Shown: positions 27,274-35,679, counted from the stretch's first letter. The stretch is DNA of 54,212 nt from CAZHTS01 sp964535315 (GCA_964535315.1 CAZHTS010000028.1:1-54212), one strand, 5' to 3'. Translations and numbers: made by a program. Notes: generated by a model from the letters alone, not told the origin.

Positions 27274-27302
27274 TTGACACAGAACGCATGTTCGTGTATG
27301 AT
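27274..27302 (+). promoter_or_regulatory. lexA promoter with LexA (SOS) box
   Basis: TTGACA (27274-27279), a 17-base spacer and TATGAT (27297-27302). The spacer contains GAACGCATGTTC (27282-27293), a perfect GAAC-N4-GTTC palindrome as bound by Bacillus-type LexA. Binding there would block the promoter, so lexA is autoregulated. Confidence 0.85.
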
Positions 27303-27352
27303 TGTTGATAGGACATATGAACGAATTATTGGCCGTGAAAGGAGCTCGAAAA

Positions 27353-28078
27353 ATGGCAAGAAAAAGCGAAGGCATGAGCGAGCGGCACCGCAAGATAATG
27401 GAATTCCTGACCGTTTTTCAGGAGCAGAACGGTTATTCCGCTTCGATCCGTGAAATTGGCGACAGCATTAAGGTCAAATCCACCTCGCTGGTCGATTATT
27501 ATCTGGATCAACTCGAGCAAATGGGTTTTATTGAGCGGGACAAGCGTATCTCGCGCAGCATTCGCGTCTTGCGTCCGATGCGTGCGGCAGGGGCGGCGGG
27601 GCGTGTGGCCCAGGCGGTGCGCAATGTGGTCACTACTACCAGTGAAGTAGTGCGTTTCCCCATTCTGGGACGTATTGTGGCGGGTCTGCCCATCCCGGTG
27701 CCGGGTTCCGACGTCTCTTATTTTGACTCGGAGACGGGGGTCGAGATTGCCAGCAGCCTGTTCTCGCCGCGCGAGAAGTTGAGCGATTTGTTTGCCCTGG
27801 AAGTGCAGGGCGACTCGATGATCGACGCCATGATCCACGACGGCGACATCGTCATCATGCGCCGCGCCAGCGAGGCGCAAAACGGCGAGATGGTGGCCGT
27901 CTGGCTGGATGACACCGACGAGACTACGTTGAAGTATTTCTACCGCGAAGGGAACCGGGTGCGCTTGCAGCCGGCCAACCCGACCATGCAGCCGATTTAC
28001 ATCGACAACCCCGAGCGCCTGCGCATTATGGGTAAGGTGGTGATGGTCATTCGCCAGGTGGAAAGCTCGCTGGCCTGA
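27353..28078 (+). CDS. lexA: LexA repressor
   Basis: 241 residues. An N-terminal winged helix-turn-helix (RHRKIMEFLTVFQEQNGYSA, then IREIGDSIKVKSTSLVDYYL) is joined by a linker to an S24 peptidase-like domain. The self-cleavage site is Ala110-Gly111 in GRIVAGLPIPV; the catalytic Ser155 is in VQGDSMIDAMI and Lys194 in DETTLKYFY. RecA-stimulated cleavage should derepress SOS genes. The start at 27353 follows AAAGGAG by eight bases; upstream in-frame ATG 27317 has no ribosome site. The recognition helix region differs from E. coli LexA, in line with the GAAC-N4-GTTC box upstream. Confidence 0.95.
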   Translation: MARKSEGMSERHRKIMEFLTVFQEQNGYSASIREIGDSIKVKSTSLVDYYLDQLEQMGFIERDKRISRSIRVLRPMRAAGAAGRVAQAVRNVVTTTSEVVRFPILGRIVAGLPIPVPGSDVSYFDSETGVEIASSLFSPREKLSDLFALEVQGDSMIDAMIHDGDIVIMRRASEAQNGEMVAVWLDDTDETTLKYFYREGNRVRLQPANPTMQPIYIDNPERLRIMGKVVMVIRQVESSLA

Positions 28079-28119
28079 CGCGGCAGGTTTTTCACATCTT
28101 TGAGTTTTGGAGCCATTTC

Positions 28120-28155
28120 GCGCCCCGGCTTTTTTGGCCGGGGCGCTGCGTTTTT
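28120..28155 (+). terminator. intrinsic terminator of lexA
   Basis: GCGCCCCGGC (28120-28129) pairs with GCCGGGGCGC (28137-28146), loop of T bases, followed by TGCGTTTTT. Confidence 0.85.
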
Positions 28156-28163
28156 GTAAACGG

Positions 28164-28192
28164 TTGTCATAACGCTGGTTTGGTTGTATCAT
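28164..28192 (+). promoter_or_regulatory. promoter of the SH3 lipoprotein gene
   Basis: TTGTCA (28164-28169), a 17-base spacer and TATCAT (28187-28192). The predicted start is near 28199, giving a leader of about 40 bases to the ATG at 28238. Confidence 0.65.
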
Positions 28193-28237
28193 AGGACTAT
28201 TCAGGTGGGTTACGAACAAAATTTTCATGGAGGAGAG

Positions 28238-29188
28238 ATGCGCTACCGAGCCTTGTTTTTTGTGGTTGTACTGGCATTGCTGGTTTCCTTTGCGGCGGGT
28301 TGTACCCCCACCCCGCCGGCCCCAACCGAAACGCCCGCTCCAGGCCTGACCTCGACGCCAGATCCGTGCAGCGTGGAGAATGTCGGGGCTGAGGCGCGCA
28401 AAATTCAGTTGAAGATCAAAGAGTTCGACGACATCAATTACGTCGCCAACCTGACGCCGCAGCAGCAGCTGTACAACGTCGTTATTGAGCTGCAGCGGGT
28501 GCGGCGTGAAACCGAGAGCATGCAGGTGCCCGGTTGCGTCTCTTCGCTCCAATTTTCGGCGGTCAGCTATATGAACGTGGTGATTTCTTATCTGGCAGAC
28601 TTTATGAGCGGTGCGACGCGTGACAAGGTCAACGCTCAGATTATCGCCAGCCAGAACCTGCGGGTGGCATACGAAACCGAATATGCCCGCCTGACCGGCA
28701 CCGTCTACGTTCCACCGCCGACCAACCCTCCCCCGCCGCCGGAACCCACCGCTACCAGCGCTCCGGCGCTGGTGCGCAACCCGCGCGCCCAAACGATCAA
28801 TCTGCGGATGGCGCCGAACACAGGCGCCGGGCGCGCCGGGGCGCTTAAACCCGGTGAGGTTGCCATCCTGGTCGGACGAACCCAAGATGGCGAATGGCTG
28901 CTGGTTCAGTTCCCCGGCACGCAAAATGGCGGTTGGGTTTACACCCGCCTGGTGGAGACCAACACGGCGATTGATAAGGTGCAGGTGATTGACCCCAACG
29001 CCCTATCGGGCGGCGGCGAGGCTGCCCCCTCGGGCGATGCCTTTATCCCGGTGGGCTCGTTGACGCCGGAGGCGGCGACCACCACGACGGCCACGGCGGC
29101 GAACGCCGCCACTGACGCAGGCGGAACCGGGACGCCCGGCGCCCCGACCGGCGGCGATACGTTGATGACGCCCACGGCGACGCCCTGA
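28238..29188 (+). CDS. lipoprotein with SH3b-like domain
   Basis: 316 residues. Lipoprotein signal VVVLALLVSFAAGC, then a Pro/Thr-rich linker. A helical region follows (about residues 45-150, SVENVGAEARKIQLKIKEFD), then a Pro-rich hinge and a bacterial SH3-like domain with LRMAPNTGAGRAGALKPGEV and GRTQDGEWLLVQFPGTQNGG. The C-terminus is low-complexity Ala/Thr/Gly. It is anchored outside the cytoplasmic membrane, where SH3b domains usually bind cell-wall or surface material. The start follows GGAGGAGAG. It ends four bases before the Fur-family gene, so the two share a transcript. Exact role unknown. Confidence 0.8.
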   Translation: MRYRALFFVVVLALLVSFAAGCTPTPPAPTETPAPGLTSTPDPCSVENVGAEARKIQLKIKEFDDINYVANLTPQQQLYNVVIELQRVRRETESMQVPGCVSSLQFSAVSYMNVVISYLADFMSGATRDKVNAQIIASQNLRVAYETEYARLTGTVYVPPPTNPPPPPEPTATSAPALVRNPRAQTINLRMAPNTGAGRAGALKPGEVAILVGRTQDGEWLLVQFPGTQNGGWVYTRLVETNTAIDKVQVIDPNALSGGGEAAPSGDAFIPVGSLTPEAATTTTATAANAATDAGGTGTPGAPTGGDTLMTPTATP

Positions 29189-29192
29189 GGGT

Positions 29193-29627
29193 ATGACTCA
29201 TAACACTCGTGATTACGCGGCTTTGTTGCGTTCCCAGGGCTTCCGGGTGACGCCGCAACGTCGTTTGATCCTGGATGCGGTGTGTGAAGGGGGCGGACAT
29301 ACCACGCTGGAAGAGGTCTATGCCCGCGTGCACGAGCGCGCTCCGGTCATTAACCGCGCCACTTTTTATCGCACGTTGAACTTTTTGTGCGAGATGCGTC
29401 TGGTGGTGGCGGCCGATATCGGCGACGGGCGCACGGTATACGAGATCGCCGGCGTTCAGCCGCACCACCATCTGGTTTGCCGGGCGTGTGGCTATGTCTT
29501 TCAGGTCGATCATGAGGCGCTGGCGGCATTGTTCACCCAGGTCGATCGTGAATTTGATTTTGAGATCGATATGGATCATCTGGTGTTGTTCGGTCTGTGC
29601 GCACATTGCCGGGGGCAGGGCAGCTGA
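29193..29627 (+). CDS. Fur-family metalloregulator
   Basis: 144 residues. A winged helix (GFRVTPQRRLILDAVCEGGG, RATFYRTLNFLCEM) is followed by the metal/dimer domain with HHHLVCRACGYVF and a C-terminal CAHC. The two CxxC pairs form the structural zinc site of Fur/PerR/Zur proteins. Sensing residues (HHH, later DHEAL, DMDH) do not decide between iron, zinc and peroxide. It is co-transcribed with the lipoprotein at 28238, and the cobalamin uptake operon follows, but there is no visible Fur box in the sequence I inspected. Confidence 0.9.
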   Translation: MTHNTRDYAALLRSQGFRVTPQRRLILDAVCEGGGHTTLEEVYARVHERAPVINRATFYRTLNFLCEMRLVVAADIGDGRTVYEIAGVQPHHHLVCRACGYVFQVDHEALAALFTQVDREFDFEIDMDHLVLFGLCAHCRGQGS

Positions 29628-29693
29628 CACGACGGTCGTATTTGTTGGCGGCGGCGGGTCGGGTGGTACGGCTCGCCGCCGCTTTGTGTTTTG

Positions 29694-29702
29694 TGGTACA
29701 AT
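29694..29702 (+). promoter_or_regulatory. extended -10 promoter of the cobalamin riboswitch
   Basis: TGGTACAAT at 29694-29702, with no clear -35 box. It would start the transcript near 29709, about 30 bases before the aptamer. Confidence 0.5.
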
Positions 29703-29737
29703 CTTGTTAATCGCTCCGCTGGGGAGCGTATATAGGG

Positions 29738-29855
29738 TCTTCAGGTGCCCGTACCCCCGGATGGGCGGGATGAAAGGCGAAACCGGTGCAAGTCCGGTGC
29801 TGTTGCGCAACTGTGAATGGATCTTTTCCATAAGCCAGGTCGCCCGCCTGTAAGG
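29738..29855 (+). promoter_or_regulatory. cobalamin riboswitch
   Basis: The conserved elements appear in order: AGGTGCCCG (29743-29751), GGTGCAAGTCCGGTGC with GCGCAACTGTGA, then the B12 box AAGCCAGGTCGCCCGCCTG (29832-29850). Adenosyl- or other cobalamin binding to this leader normally lowers expression of B12 uptake or synthesis genes. It lies directly upstream of btuF-btuC-btuD. Confidence 0.93.
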
Positions 29856-29943
29856 CGTTTTCCACACCCTCGCAGAAAAGCGCTCGCACAACGAGCCAGG
29901 AGGTGGGAACACCGGCGCAGTTCTTTGTGCTCAAGTTTTCCGC

Positions 29944-29976
29944 CTCCCTGTCAATACGACAGGGAGTTTTGTTTGC
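29944..29976 (+). terminator. riboswitch expression-platform terminator
   Basis: CTCCCTGTC (29944-29952) pairs with GACAGGGAG (29958-29966), followed by TTTTGTTT. It sits about 90 bases after the aptamer and 140 before btuF, so ligand-bound RNA probably stops here. Confidence 0.8.
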
Positions 29977-30115
29977 CGGAGGCTGTCGCCGGAAGGATGT
30001 CAATAGACCAACAACTTGCTTCTTACGGCTGCCAGTTTCCGGTAAACCCTTGCGATCACCGGCTGGCAGCGTCCTGGTTTGCCGGTTCATTCTGTATCAC
30101 GAAAAAGGACACGCG

Positions 30116-31075
30116 ATGAAACGCTTCTGGATGGGGTTTGTTTTACTGGCATTTGTAGTGGGTTGCGCTCCGGTGTATACACCGGCAAGTACCCCGGCGA
30201 GCACACCGGTAAAGACGGCGGCGAACGACCGGCCGGCGATCAGCATGGTGGATGGCCTCGGGCACACGGTGACGCTGGCTGCGCCGGCACAGCGCATTCT
30301 TTCGCTGGCGCCGTCCAATACCGAGATTCTGTTTGCGCTGGGGGCCGGCGGCCAGATGGTCGGACGGGATAAGTATTCCGATTTTCCGGCCGAGGCGAAG
30401 GCTCTGCCCGATGTGGGCGGGGTGAAAGATTTCAACCTGGAGGCGGTCGTGCGTCTCCAGCCCGACCTGGTCTTGATGGCGGGGATCAATTCACCCGACC
30501 TGGTTGAGTCGCTGCAGCAGGTCGGACTGACCGTCTTTTATCTCAACAATCCCACCGATCTGGACGGGATGTACGCCAACTTACAAACCGTGGCGCGCCT
30601 GTGCGGACGGGAGAAAGAAGCGGAAAACCGGGTGGCCGATCTGCGCACCCGCAGCGAGCGGGTGGTGCAGGTGGTGCAAAAGGCCGGCAGCCGGCCGAAA
30701 GTATTTTACGAATTGGACGGCACCGACCCGGTCAAGCCCTGGACGGCCGGGCCCGGTTCGTTTGTCGATTATCTCATCCGGCTGGCCGGCGGCGAGAATG
30801 TGGCCGGCGGTTTGAAGAGCGAGTGGGGACAGCTCAGCCAGGAGGAATTGCTTTTGCAAGATCCGGATGTGATCGTGTTGGGCGATCATAATTTTGGCAT
30901 GACGGCCGAACAGGTTAAAGCGCGGCCGGGTTGGGCGGGGTTGAAGGCGGTCAAAGAGAATCGCGCCCTGCCGTTCGACGATAACCTGGCGGCGCGGCCC
31001 GGGCCGCGGTTGGTGCAGGGCCTGGAAGAACTGGCGCGTATGTTCCACCCCGAACTGATCGACCAGTTGAAGTAG
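30116..31075 (+). CDS. btuF: cobalamin-binding lipoprotein, BtuF-like
   Basis: 319 residues. Lipoprotein signal (FVLLAFVVGC), a Thr/Pro-rich linker and a class III periplasmic-binding fold. The family begins with DGLGHTVTLAAPAQRILSLA and APSNTEILFALGAGGQMVG, has the middle LQPDLVLMAGINSPDLVESL, and ends with the DVIVLGDHNFGMTAEQVKAR segment. It binds cobalamin (or a corrinoid) outside the cell and passes it to BtuC. The start follows AAAGGA. The riboswitch upstream supports cobalamin over siderophores. It is lipid-anchored, as expected without an outer-membrane periplasm. Confidence 0.92.
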   Translation: MKRFWMGFVLLAFVVGCAPVYTPASTPASTPVKTAANDRPAISMVDGLGHTVTLAAPAQRILSLAPSNTEILFALGAGGQMVGRDKYSDFPAEAKALPDVGGVKDFNLEAVVRLQPDLVLMAGINSPDLVESLQQVGLTVFYLNNPTDLDGMYANLQTVARLCGREKEAENRVADLRTRSERVVQVVQKAGSRPKVFYELDGTDPVKPWTAGPGSFVDYLIRLAGGENVAGGLKSEWGQLSQEELLLQDPDVIVLGDHNFGMTAEQVKARPGWAGLKAVKENRALPFDDNLAARPGPRLVQGLEELARMFHPELIDQLK

Positions 31076-31088
31076 GACGGAACAGGTG

Positions 31089-32123
31089 ATGCGAAACGCT
31101 GCTCACCCATACTGGCTGACGGCCGCGCTGTTGGGGCTGGCCTTGTTGTTGAGCGTGGCGGTGGGCAGCGTTTTCATTCCACCGCAGGTGGTGGCGCAGT
31201 TGTTGTTTGCCCGGCTGTCTGGCGGCGACCTGGCGAGCCTGCCGGCCGACTGGCGTTCGTTTGCCACCATTCTGTTTGATCTGCGTTTGCCGCGCACCGC
31301 CATGGTGGCGTTGATTGGGGCTGCGCTGGCGGGCAGCGGTGCATCCTACCAGGGATTGTTCCGTAACCCGTTGGCCGATCCGTATCTGATCGGTGTGGCG
31401 TCGGGCGCCGGGATGGGGGCGGTGTTGGTGCTTACCGTGCAGTGGCCGGGCGGGATGGCGAGCATGTTCGTGGTGCCGCTGGCGGCGTTTATCGGGGCGA
31501 TGCTGACGGTGCTGGTGGTCTACCGTCTGGCGCGCGTCGGCCGCACGCTGCCGGTCACCACCCTGATCCTGGCGGGGGTGGCGATCAGTTCGTTTGCCAA
31601 CGCTGTGACCTCTTTTCTTATGTTGCAGGCCGGCGAAAAGCTGCACCGGGCGCTGTCCTGGCTGCTGGGCGGCTCGGCGATGAGCGGCTGGCAGCCGGTG
31701 TTGGCGGCGCTGCCCTACGTGGCGCTTGGCCTGGTCATTCAATTGACGTTGGGGCACGCCCTCAATGTGTTGCAATTTGGCGACGAACAGGCCACGCAAC
31801 TCGGACTGCCGGTGGAGCGCGTGCGCCGCTGGCTGGTACTTTCGGCCTCATTGACCACTGCCGCGGCGGTGGCGTTTGCCGGTATCATCGGCTTTGTCGG
31901 CCTGGTGGTGCCGCACATCGTGCGCATGGTGTGGGGCGGCGATTACCGCCGGGTGCTGCCGCTTTCTTATCTGGTGGGCGCCATCTTCCTGCTGGTGGCC
32001 GACGTGCTGGCGCGGGTGGTGCTGGCGCCCCAGGAACTCCCGGTTGGGGTGATTACCGCCCTGGCAGGAGCGCCGTTCTTCTTGTGGCTGCTGCGTCGTT
32101 CGCGCCAGCAGAACTATTGGTGA
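31089..32123 (+). CDS. btuC: vitamin B12 ABC permease, BtuC/FecCD family
   Basis: 344 residues, about ten helices. Signatures are LRLPRTAMVALIGAALAGSG, YQGLFRNPLADPYLIGVASG, VTTLILAGVAISSFANAVTS and AGIIGFVGLVVPHIVRMVWG, all of the FecCD/BtuC fold. It forms the membrane channel for the corrinoid. GTG at 31086 precedes the ATG chosen. It lies 13 bp after btuF and eight bp before btuD. Confidence 0.95.
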   Translation: MRNAAHPYWLTAALLGLALLLSVAVGSVFIPPQVVAQLLFARLSGGDLASLPADWRSFATILFDLRLPRTAMVALIGAALAGSGASYQGLFRNPLADPYLIGVASGAGMGAVLVLTVQWPGGMASMFVVPLAAFIGAMLTVLVVYRLARVGRTLPVTTLILAGVAISSFANAVTSFLMLQAGEKLHRALSWLLGGSAMSGWQPVLAALPYVALGLVIQLTLGHALNVLQFGDEQATQLGLPVERVRRWLVLSASLTTAAAVAFAGIIGFVGLVVPHIVRMVWGGDYRRVLPLSYLVGAIFLLVADVLARVVLAPQELPVGVITALAGAPFFLWLLRRSRQQNYW

Positions 32124-32131
32124 GGTGTAAC

Positions 32132-32932
32132 ATGTTGCAAGTCGAAGCCCTTTCGGTGACGTACACTGCGCCGGGCCGTCCGGCCCGCCTGGCGGTAAAG
32201 AATGTCAGTTTTTCGCTGCCGCCCGGTCAGATTCTGGCGGTGATCGGGCCGAACGGAGCGGGTAAATCCTCGCTGGTGCGTTGTCTCAGCGGGGTGGTGC
32301 CCGCCTGCAGCGGCCGGGTTTGCATCGATGGGCGCGATCTGGGCCGGCTCTCGCCGGCCGAACGGGCGCGCCTGTTGGCGGTGGTGCCGCAGGCGCGCAA
32401 TTTGCCGGCAGGTTTCAGCGGATGGGAGATGGTGCTGTTGGGGCGCACCCCGCACCTCAACTGGTTGGGGCAGGTGGGCGCACAGGATGAGGAACTGGCC
32501 CGCGAGGCCATGCGCCGCACCAACAGCCTGGATCTGGCCGAGCGCCTGGTGGGCGAGCTTTCTGGCGGCGAGCAGCAACGCCTGCTGCTGGCGCGCGCCC
32601 TGGCTCAGGATACCCCCATTCTGTTAATGGATGAGCCTACCACACACCTGGATTTGCAGTACCAACTCAACCTGCTGGAACAGGTGCGCTGCCTGGCGCA
32701 CCAGGAACCGTGCGGTACGCGGCGCAGCCCGCTGGCGGTGCTGGTGGTGCTGCACGACCTCAACCTGGTGGCGCGCTATGCCGACCGGGTGGCGCTGCTG
32801 GTGGAAGGCGAACTGCGTTCGTTGGGCACGCCGCAAGAGGTGCTGACCCCCGATTTGCTCAGCCAGGCGTATCATGTGCCGCTGCGGGTCATTCACGGGG
32901 CGGCGCAGCAGCCGTTGATTGTGCCGGCTTGA
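32132..32932 (+). CDS. btuD: vitamin B12 ABC ATPase, BtuD-like
   Basis: 266 residues. It has Walker A GPNGAGKSSLVR, the signature LSGGEQQRLLLARAL, Walker B ILLMDEPTTHLDLQYQ and the switch His in VVLHDLNLVARYAD. ATP hydrolysis on the cytoplasmic face drives import. The open frame extends upstream, but the BtuC overlap shows the start at 32132, preceded by GAGGTG. Confidence 0.95.
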   Translation: MLQVEALSVTYTAPGRPARLAVKNVSFSLPPGQILAVIGPNGAGKSSLVRCLSGVVPACSGRVCIDGRDLGRLSPAERARLLAVVPQARNLPAGFSGWEMVLLGRTPHLNWLGQVGAQDEELAREAMRRTNSLDLAERLVGELSGGEQQRLLLARALAQDTPILLMDEPTTHLDLQYQLNLLEQVRCLAHQEPCGTRRSPLAVLVVLHDLNLVARYADRVALLVEGELRSLGTPQEVLTPDLLSQAYHVPLRVIHGAAQQPLIVPA

Positions 32933-32999
32933 CGGGCGGGTGGTTTTCGGATACGGTTAAAGCGGCGGGACGGCGCCATTATTTCATACAGGAGGAGGA

Positions 33000-33251
33000 A
33001 TGCAGGCCAATCTATACGCTACCTTCCGCATGCCGGCGGGGGCCACGGTGCGAGCGGCGGTGGAAGCCATCGTGACGCAGCTTCCGGTGCTGGGCTCACA
33101 CTGGTTGAACGAAGCGGGTGAGATCCACGCCCACGTGCACATCTTCCTCAACGATGAGGACGTGTCCACCTTACCCTCTGGCCTGGATACGGTGTTGCAG
33201 CGCAACGATGGGCTGGAATTCTTCCCGCCGGTGGCAGGAGGGGAGCGCTGA
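33000..33251 (+). CDS. MoaD/ThiS-like ubiquitin-fold protein with extra C-terminal residues
   Basis: 83 residues. The beta-grasp pattern is seen in YATFRMPAGATVRAAVEAIV, then HVHIFLNDEDVSTL and the end LEFFPPVAGGER. MoaD-type sulfur carriers end in Gly-Gly; here two residues (Glu, Arg) follow. GGAGGAGG lies just before the ATG. Its stop overlaps the next start (TGATG). No MoaE, MoeB or thiolation partner is next to it. It may be a sulfur carrier needing trimming, or a relative that has lost the role. Confidence 0.7.
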   Translation: MQANLYATFRMPAGATVRAAVEAIVTQLPVLGSHWLNEAGEIHAHVHIFLNDEDVSTLPSGLDTVLQRNDGLEFFPPVAGGER

Positions 33252-33787
33252 TGTACGGGGTGGTTTCATTGCTGCCGCAGCCGTTTTACGACCGGGTCGA
33301 GGGCCTGTGGAAAGAGTTGGAGGAAGAAGGACTGCATGGCGTTTGGGTGACCCCCTACCCTCACTTTTCCTGGCAGGTAGCCGAGACCTATGCGGAGGAA
33401 GACCTGGCGCAGACGCTGCAGGACCTGGCCCGCCAGACCGCGCCGTTTGACGTCCATACGGCCGGGTTGGGGCTGTTTGGCGGCGAGCAGCCGGTGTTGT
33501 ATATTGCCGTGGTCAAGTCGCCGGAATTGATGGCCTTTCACCAGCGGTTGTGGACGGCGTTGGAGCCGTTGAGCGAGGGTTTCATCCCGTATTATGCCCC
33601 GCCCAACTGGATGCCGCACATCACGCTGGCGTGTACCGACCTGGGGCGGCAAAATATCGGGGCCGTCATGCGCCGCCTGTTGGGGCGCGATTATCACTGG
33701 CAGTTCACGGTCGATCAAATGGTATGCGTATACGAGCCGCAAGGCACGGTTGGGGTGTTGCGTTTTCCGACAAAATTTTCGGGTTGA
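33251..33787 (+). CDS. 2H phosphoesterase (2'-5' RNA ligase-like)
   Basis: 178 residues. Two HxT/S motifs, PHFSWQVAE and PHITLACTD, form the active site of the 2H phosphoesterase superfamily, which acts on 2'-5' linked or cyclic phosphates in RNA or nucleotides. A conserved VKSPELMAFHQRLWTALEPL helix is also typical. The gene is translationally coupled to the MoaD-like gene. The natural substrate is unknown, and ligase activity is not assured by the family. Confidence 0.82.
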   Translation: MYGVVSLLPQPFYDRVEGLWKELEEEGLHGVWVTPYPHFSWQVAETYAEEDLAQTLQDLARQTAPFDVHTAGLGLFGGEQPVLYIAVVKSPELMAFHQRLWTALEPLSEGFIPYYAPPNWMPHITLACTDLGRQNIGAVMRRLLGRDYHWQFTVDQMVCVYEPQGTVGVLRFPTKFSG

Positions 33788-33835
33788 AACGTCTGAGCGC
33801 CGGGGGATCTGCACCCCGGCCCACATTGCCGGGGC

Positions 33836-34901
33836 TCAATGCTGCGTGGGGGCAGGCGTTCGCCGGGAACGGCGCAGGCTGCGCAGCAGTATCCACAGGC
33901 TGTATAGCCAGGGGAGGCCCAGGATGCCGAGCATGAGATGGCTCTCGCGCCACAGGCGCGAGGGCGCCGGCCCCTGCCAGAAGAATAACGGGCGGATGGC
34001 GAACGGTTTGAGCAGCATGGCCAGGCTGAAGAGCAGCGCCAAACCCAGCGAGGCGGTGAACATCTGCGCCCGCCGGGCGATGGTCAGGGTCTCGATCCCG
34101 TTCCAGAAGGGGGCGAAGACGGCCACGGTCAGCGCCAGCGATGCCAGGGTGGTGAGCGCCACGAAGCGCAGCCGGACGGGCCAACCGTCCAACGGGCGCA
34201 GGGCGATCCATCCGGCGGCGGGGATGAAGAGCAGCGGGATGGATTTGATCAGCATGCCTGTTACCAGGGCCTGGATGGCGAGCGTGCAGCGCCGGCGGGT
34301 CAATGCCCAGGTGGCGAGCAGCGCCCAGAAGATCATCACGATGTCGTTGTGGCCGTTGCCGAAGACTTCAAACTGGATCATCGGGTTCCAGCCCAGCAAT
34401 AAGACGCCGGCGAGGGCCCGTTCAGGGGCGTGGGCACGCAGGATGAGGGCCACCATGCCCATGCTGGCAAAGAGAAAGAGCGCCGGCACCAGTTTGAAGA
34501 GCAGGATATTGGTGAGAATGCCATCGCCGGCAAGACGGGCGGTCAGGCCGGCCAGCAATTCCCACAGCGGTCCATAAGCCGAGGGCGCCGTCTTCCAGTA
34601 GGCGTAGCAGGATGTTATCAAAGATGTCGGCTGCCCCGTACGGATATTGCAGCAGCAATGCCCCGCCAAAGACGGCCGTCCAGGCGACGACCAGCAGCCA
34701 GGCGTCGCGGTTATGCACGCGCTGCACGGCCCACCAGGCGACGCCGTACAGCAGGGTTTCGGCCAGGAAGAGCAGCATCAGGTTGAGGGCGGCGGGGGCG
34801 CTGCTGTCCAGGATGTGGCCGAGGTCGACCAGCGGGCGGGTGTAGAGCAGCATCAGGTTGGCGGGCTGGACGATCAGGCGCAGGTAGAGGACGAAGCCCA
34901 A
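33836..34901 (-). pseudogene. disrupted polytopic glycosyltransferase (DUF2029/mannosyltransferase-like)
   Basis: Two frames on the minus strand make parts of one membrane protein. The N-terminal part (34901 to about 34605) ends with LLQYPYGAADIFDNILLR. The C-terminal part (about 34615 to 33836) begins with YAYWKTAPSAYGPLWELLAG and continues with FGNGHNDIVMIFWALLATWA. In complete family members the DIFDN and YWxxxPSAYGPLWE motifs lie in one frame and are further apart, so a frameshift near 34610 plus loss of a short internal stretch is likely. TTG at 34901 is the only start in the first frame, so the N-terminus may be damaged too. Sequencing error is possible for the frameshift alone. Confidence 0.7.
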
Positions 34902-35028
34902 TACCCCCGCTCCGGCCAGGATGACCAGGGCGTGCGGCTCGAGTGCGGTGGACAGGCGGCGCAGGGCGGCTTTTGCGCACTATTTATATCATATTTATAT
35001 ATATTTTCCGCCGGGATGTTGAAGGTTT

Positions 35029-35676
35029 TTAAAGGCGGCGGGCGGCGACGATGATGCGGCCGCTGTAGCCAAGCAGGAAACGCTCGACGGGGATGGGGGC
35101 GTTGACCTGCAATTCGAGCCTGCGCCCGGAGGGGTTGTGGGTATACAGGTGGGTGGGGGCGCCCTGATCGTCCAGGTCGGCGCCGGTGACGACGACCAGG
35201 TGTCCACCCTTACGGGTGACGGGCAGGTTGTCGCCGACTTCGTAGGAGACCGAGGCGATGACCATGTGTTCCTGGCGCAGGTGGGCGACGATGTCGGCCA
35301 CGCTGGCGGGGGCGGGGCGGGCGGCAAAGCCGGCGCCGGCGATCAGGTCGGCCAGCGCCTGGTGGATCCAGCCCAGTTCCTGGGTCTGGCCGTTTTCTTC
35401 GACGATCAGATAGCCGTTGCGCTTCAGCCCGGCCTGGATCCATTCCATCAAAGTGCGCCGCGGGCCGCCTAACGCCTCGACGCACATTTTGACGCAGGCG
35501 ATGCCGCAGGCGCGCTCGACCCAATAGGCGTATTCCTCAGGCGAGGCGGCGCCGGTTTCGTGCCAGCGCGGGTCGAGGATGGGGTTCATGCCTTGAACGA
35601 AGATGGCGGTGGCCAGTTCGGGGCTGGCAATCTGGGCGGTGTAGGGGACGGTGTAAGGGAGTTGGATGTCGGGCAT
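35029..35676 (-). CDS. C39-like cysteine peptidase domain protein
   Basis: 215 residues, no signal peptide. A papain-like C39 fold is suggested by the catalytic Cys in ERACGIACVKMCVEALGG, the His in RKGGHLVVVTGADLDD and the Asn in LYTHNPSGRR. C39 peptidases cut leader peptides or act in peptide processing; isolated domains such as this are often uncharacterised. It lies four bases after the MerR gene on the same strand, so they share a transcript. It is the third gene of a unit with the BtrH-like gene at 36620. Confidence 0.78.
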   Translation of the reverse strand: MPDIQLPYTVPYTAQIASPELATAIFVQGMNPILDPRWHETGAASPEEYAYWVERACGIACVKMCVEALGGPRRTLMEWIQAGLKRNGYLIVEENGQTQELGWIHQALADLIAGAGFAARPAPASVADIVAHLRQEHMVIASVSYEVGDNLPVTRKGGHLVVVTGADLDDQGAPTHLYTHNPSGRRLELQVNAPIPVERFLLGYSGRIIVAARRL

Positions 35677-35679
35677 GGG

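Noticed and set aside
30081..30115. Longer BtuF N-terminus beginning at 29903
   Set aside because: That frame translates through the riboswitch terminator; the lipoprotein signal and ribosome site place the start at 30116.
33799..33820. Hairpin GCCGGGG...CCCCGGC as a terminator after the 2H phosphoesterase gene
   Set aside because: The stem is fine, but there is no T tract on either strand, so I do not call it.
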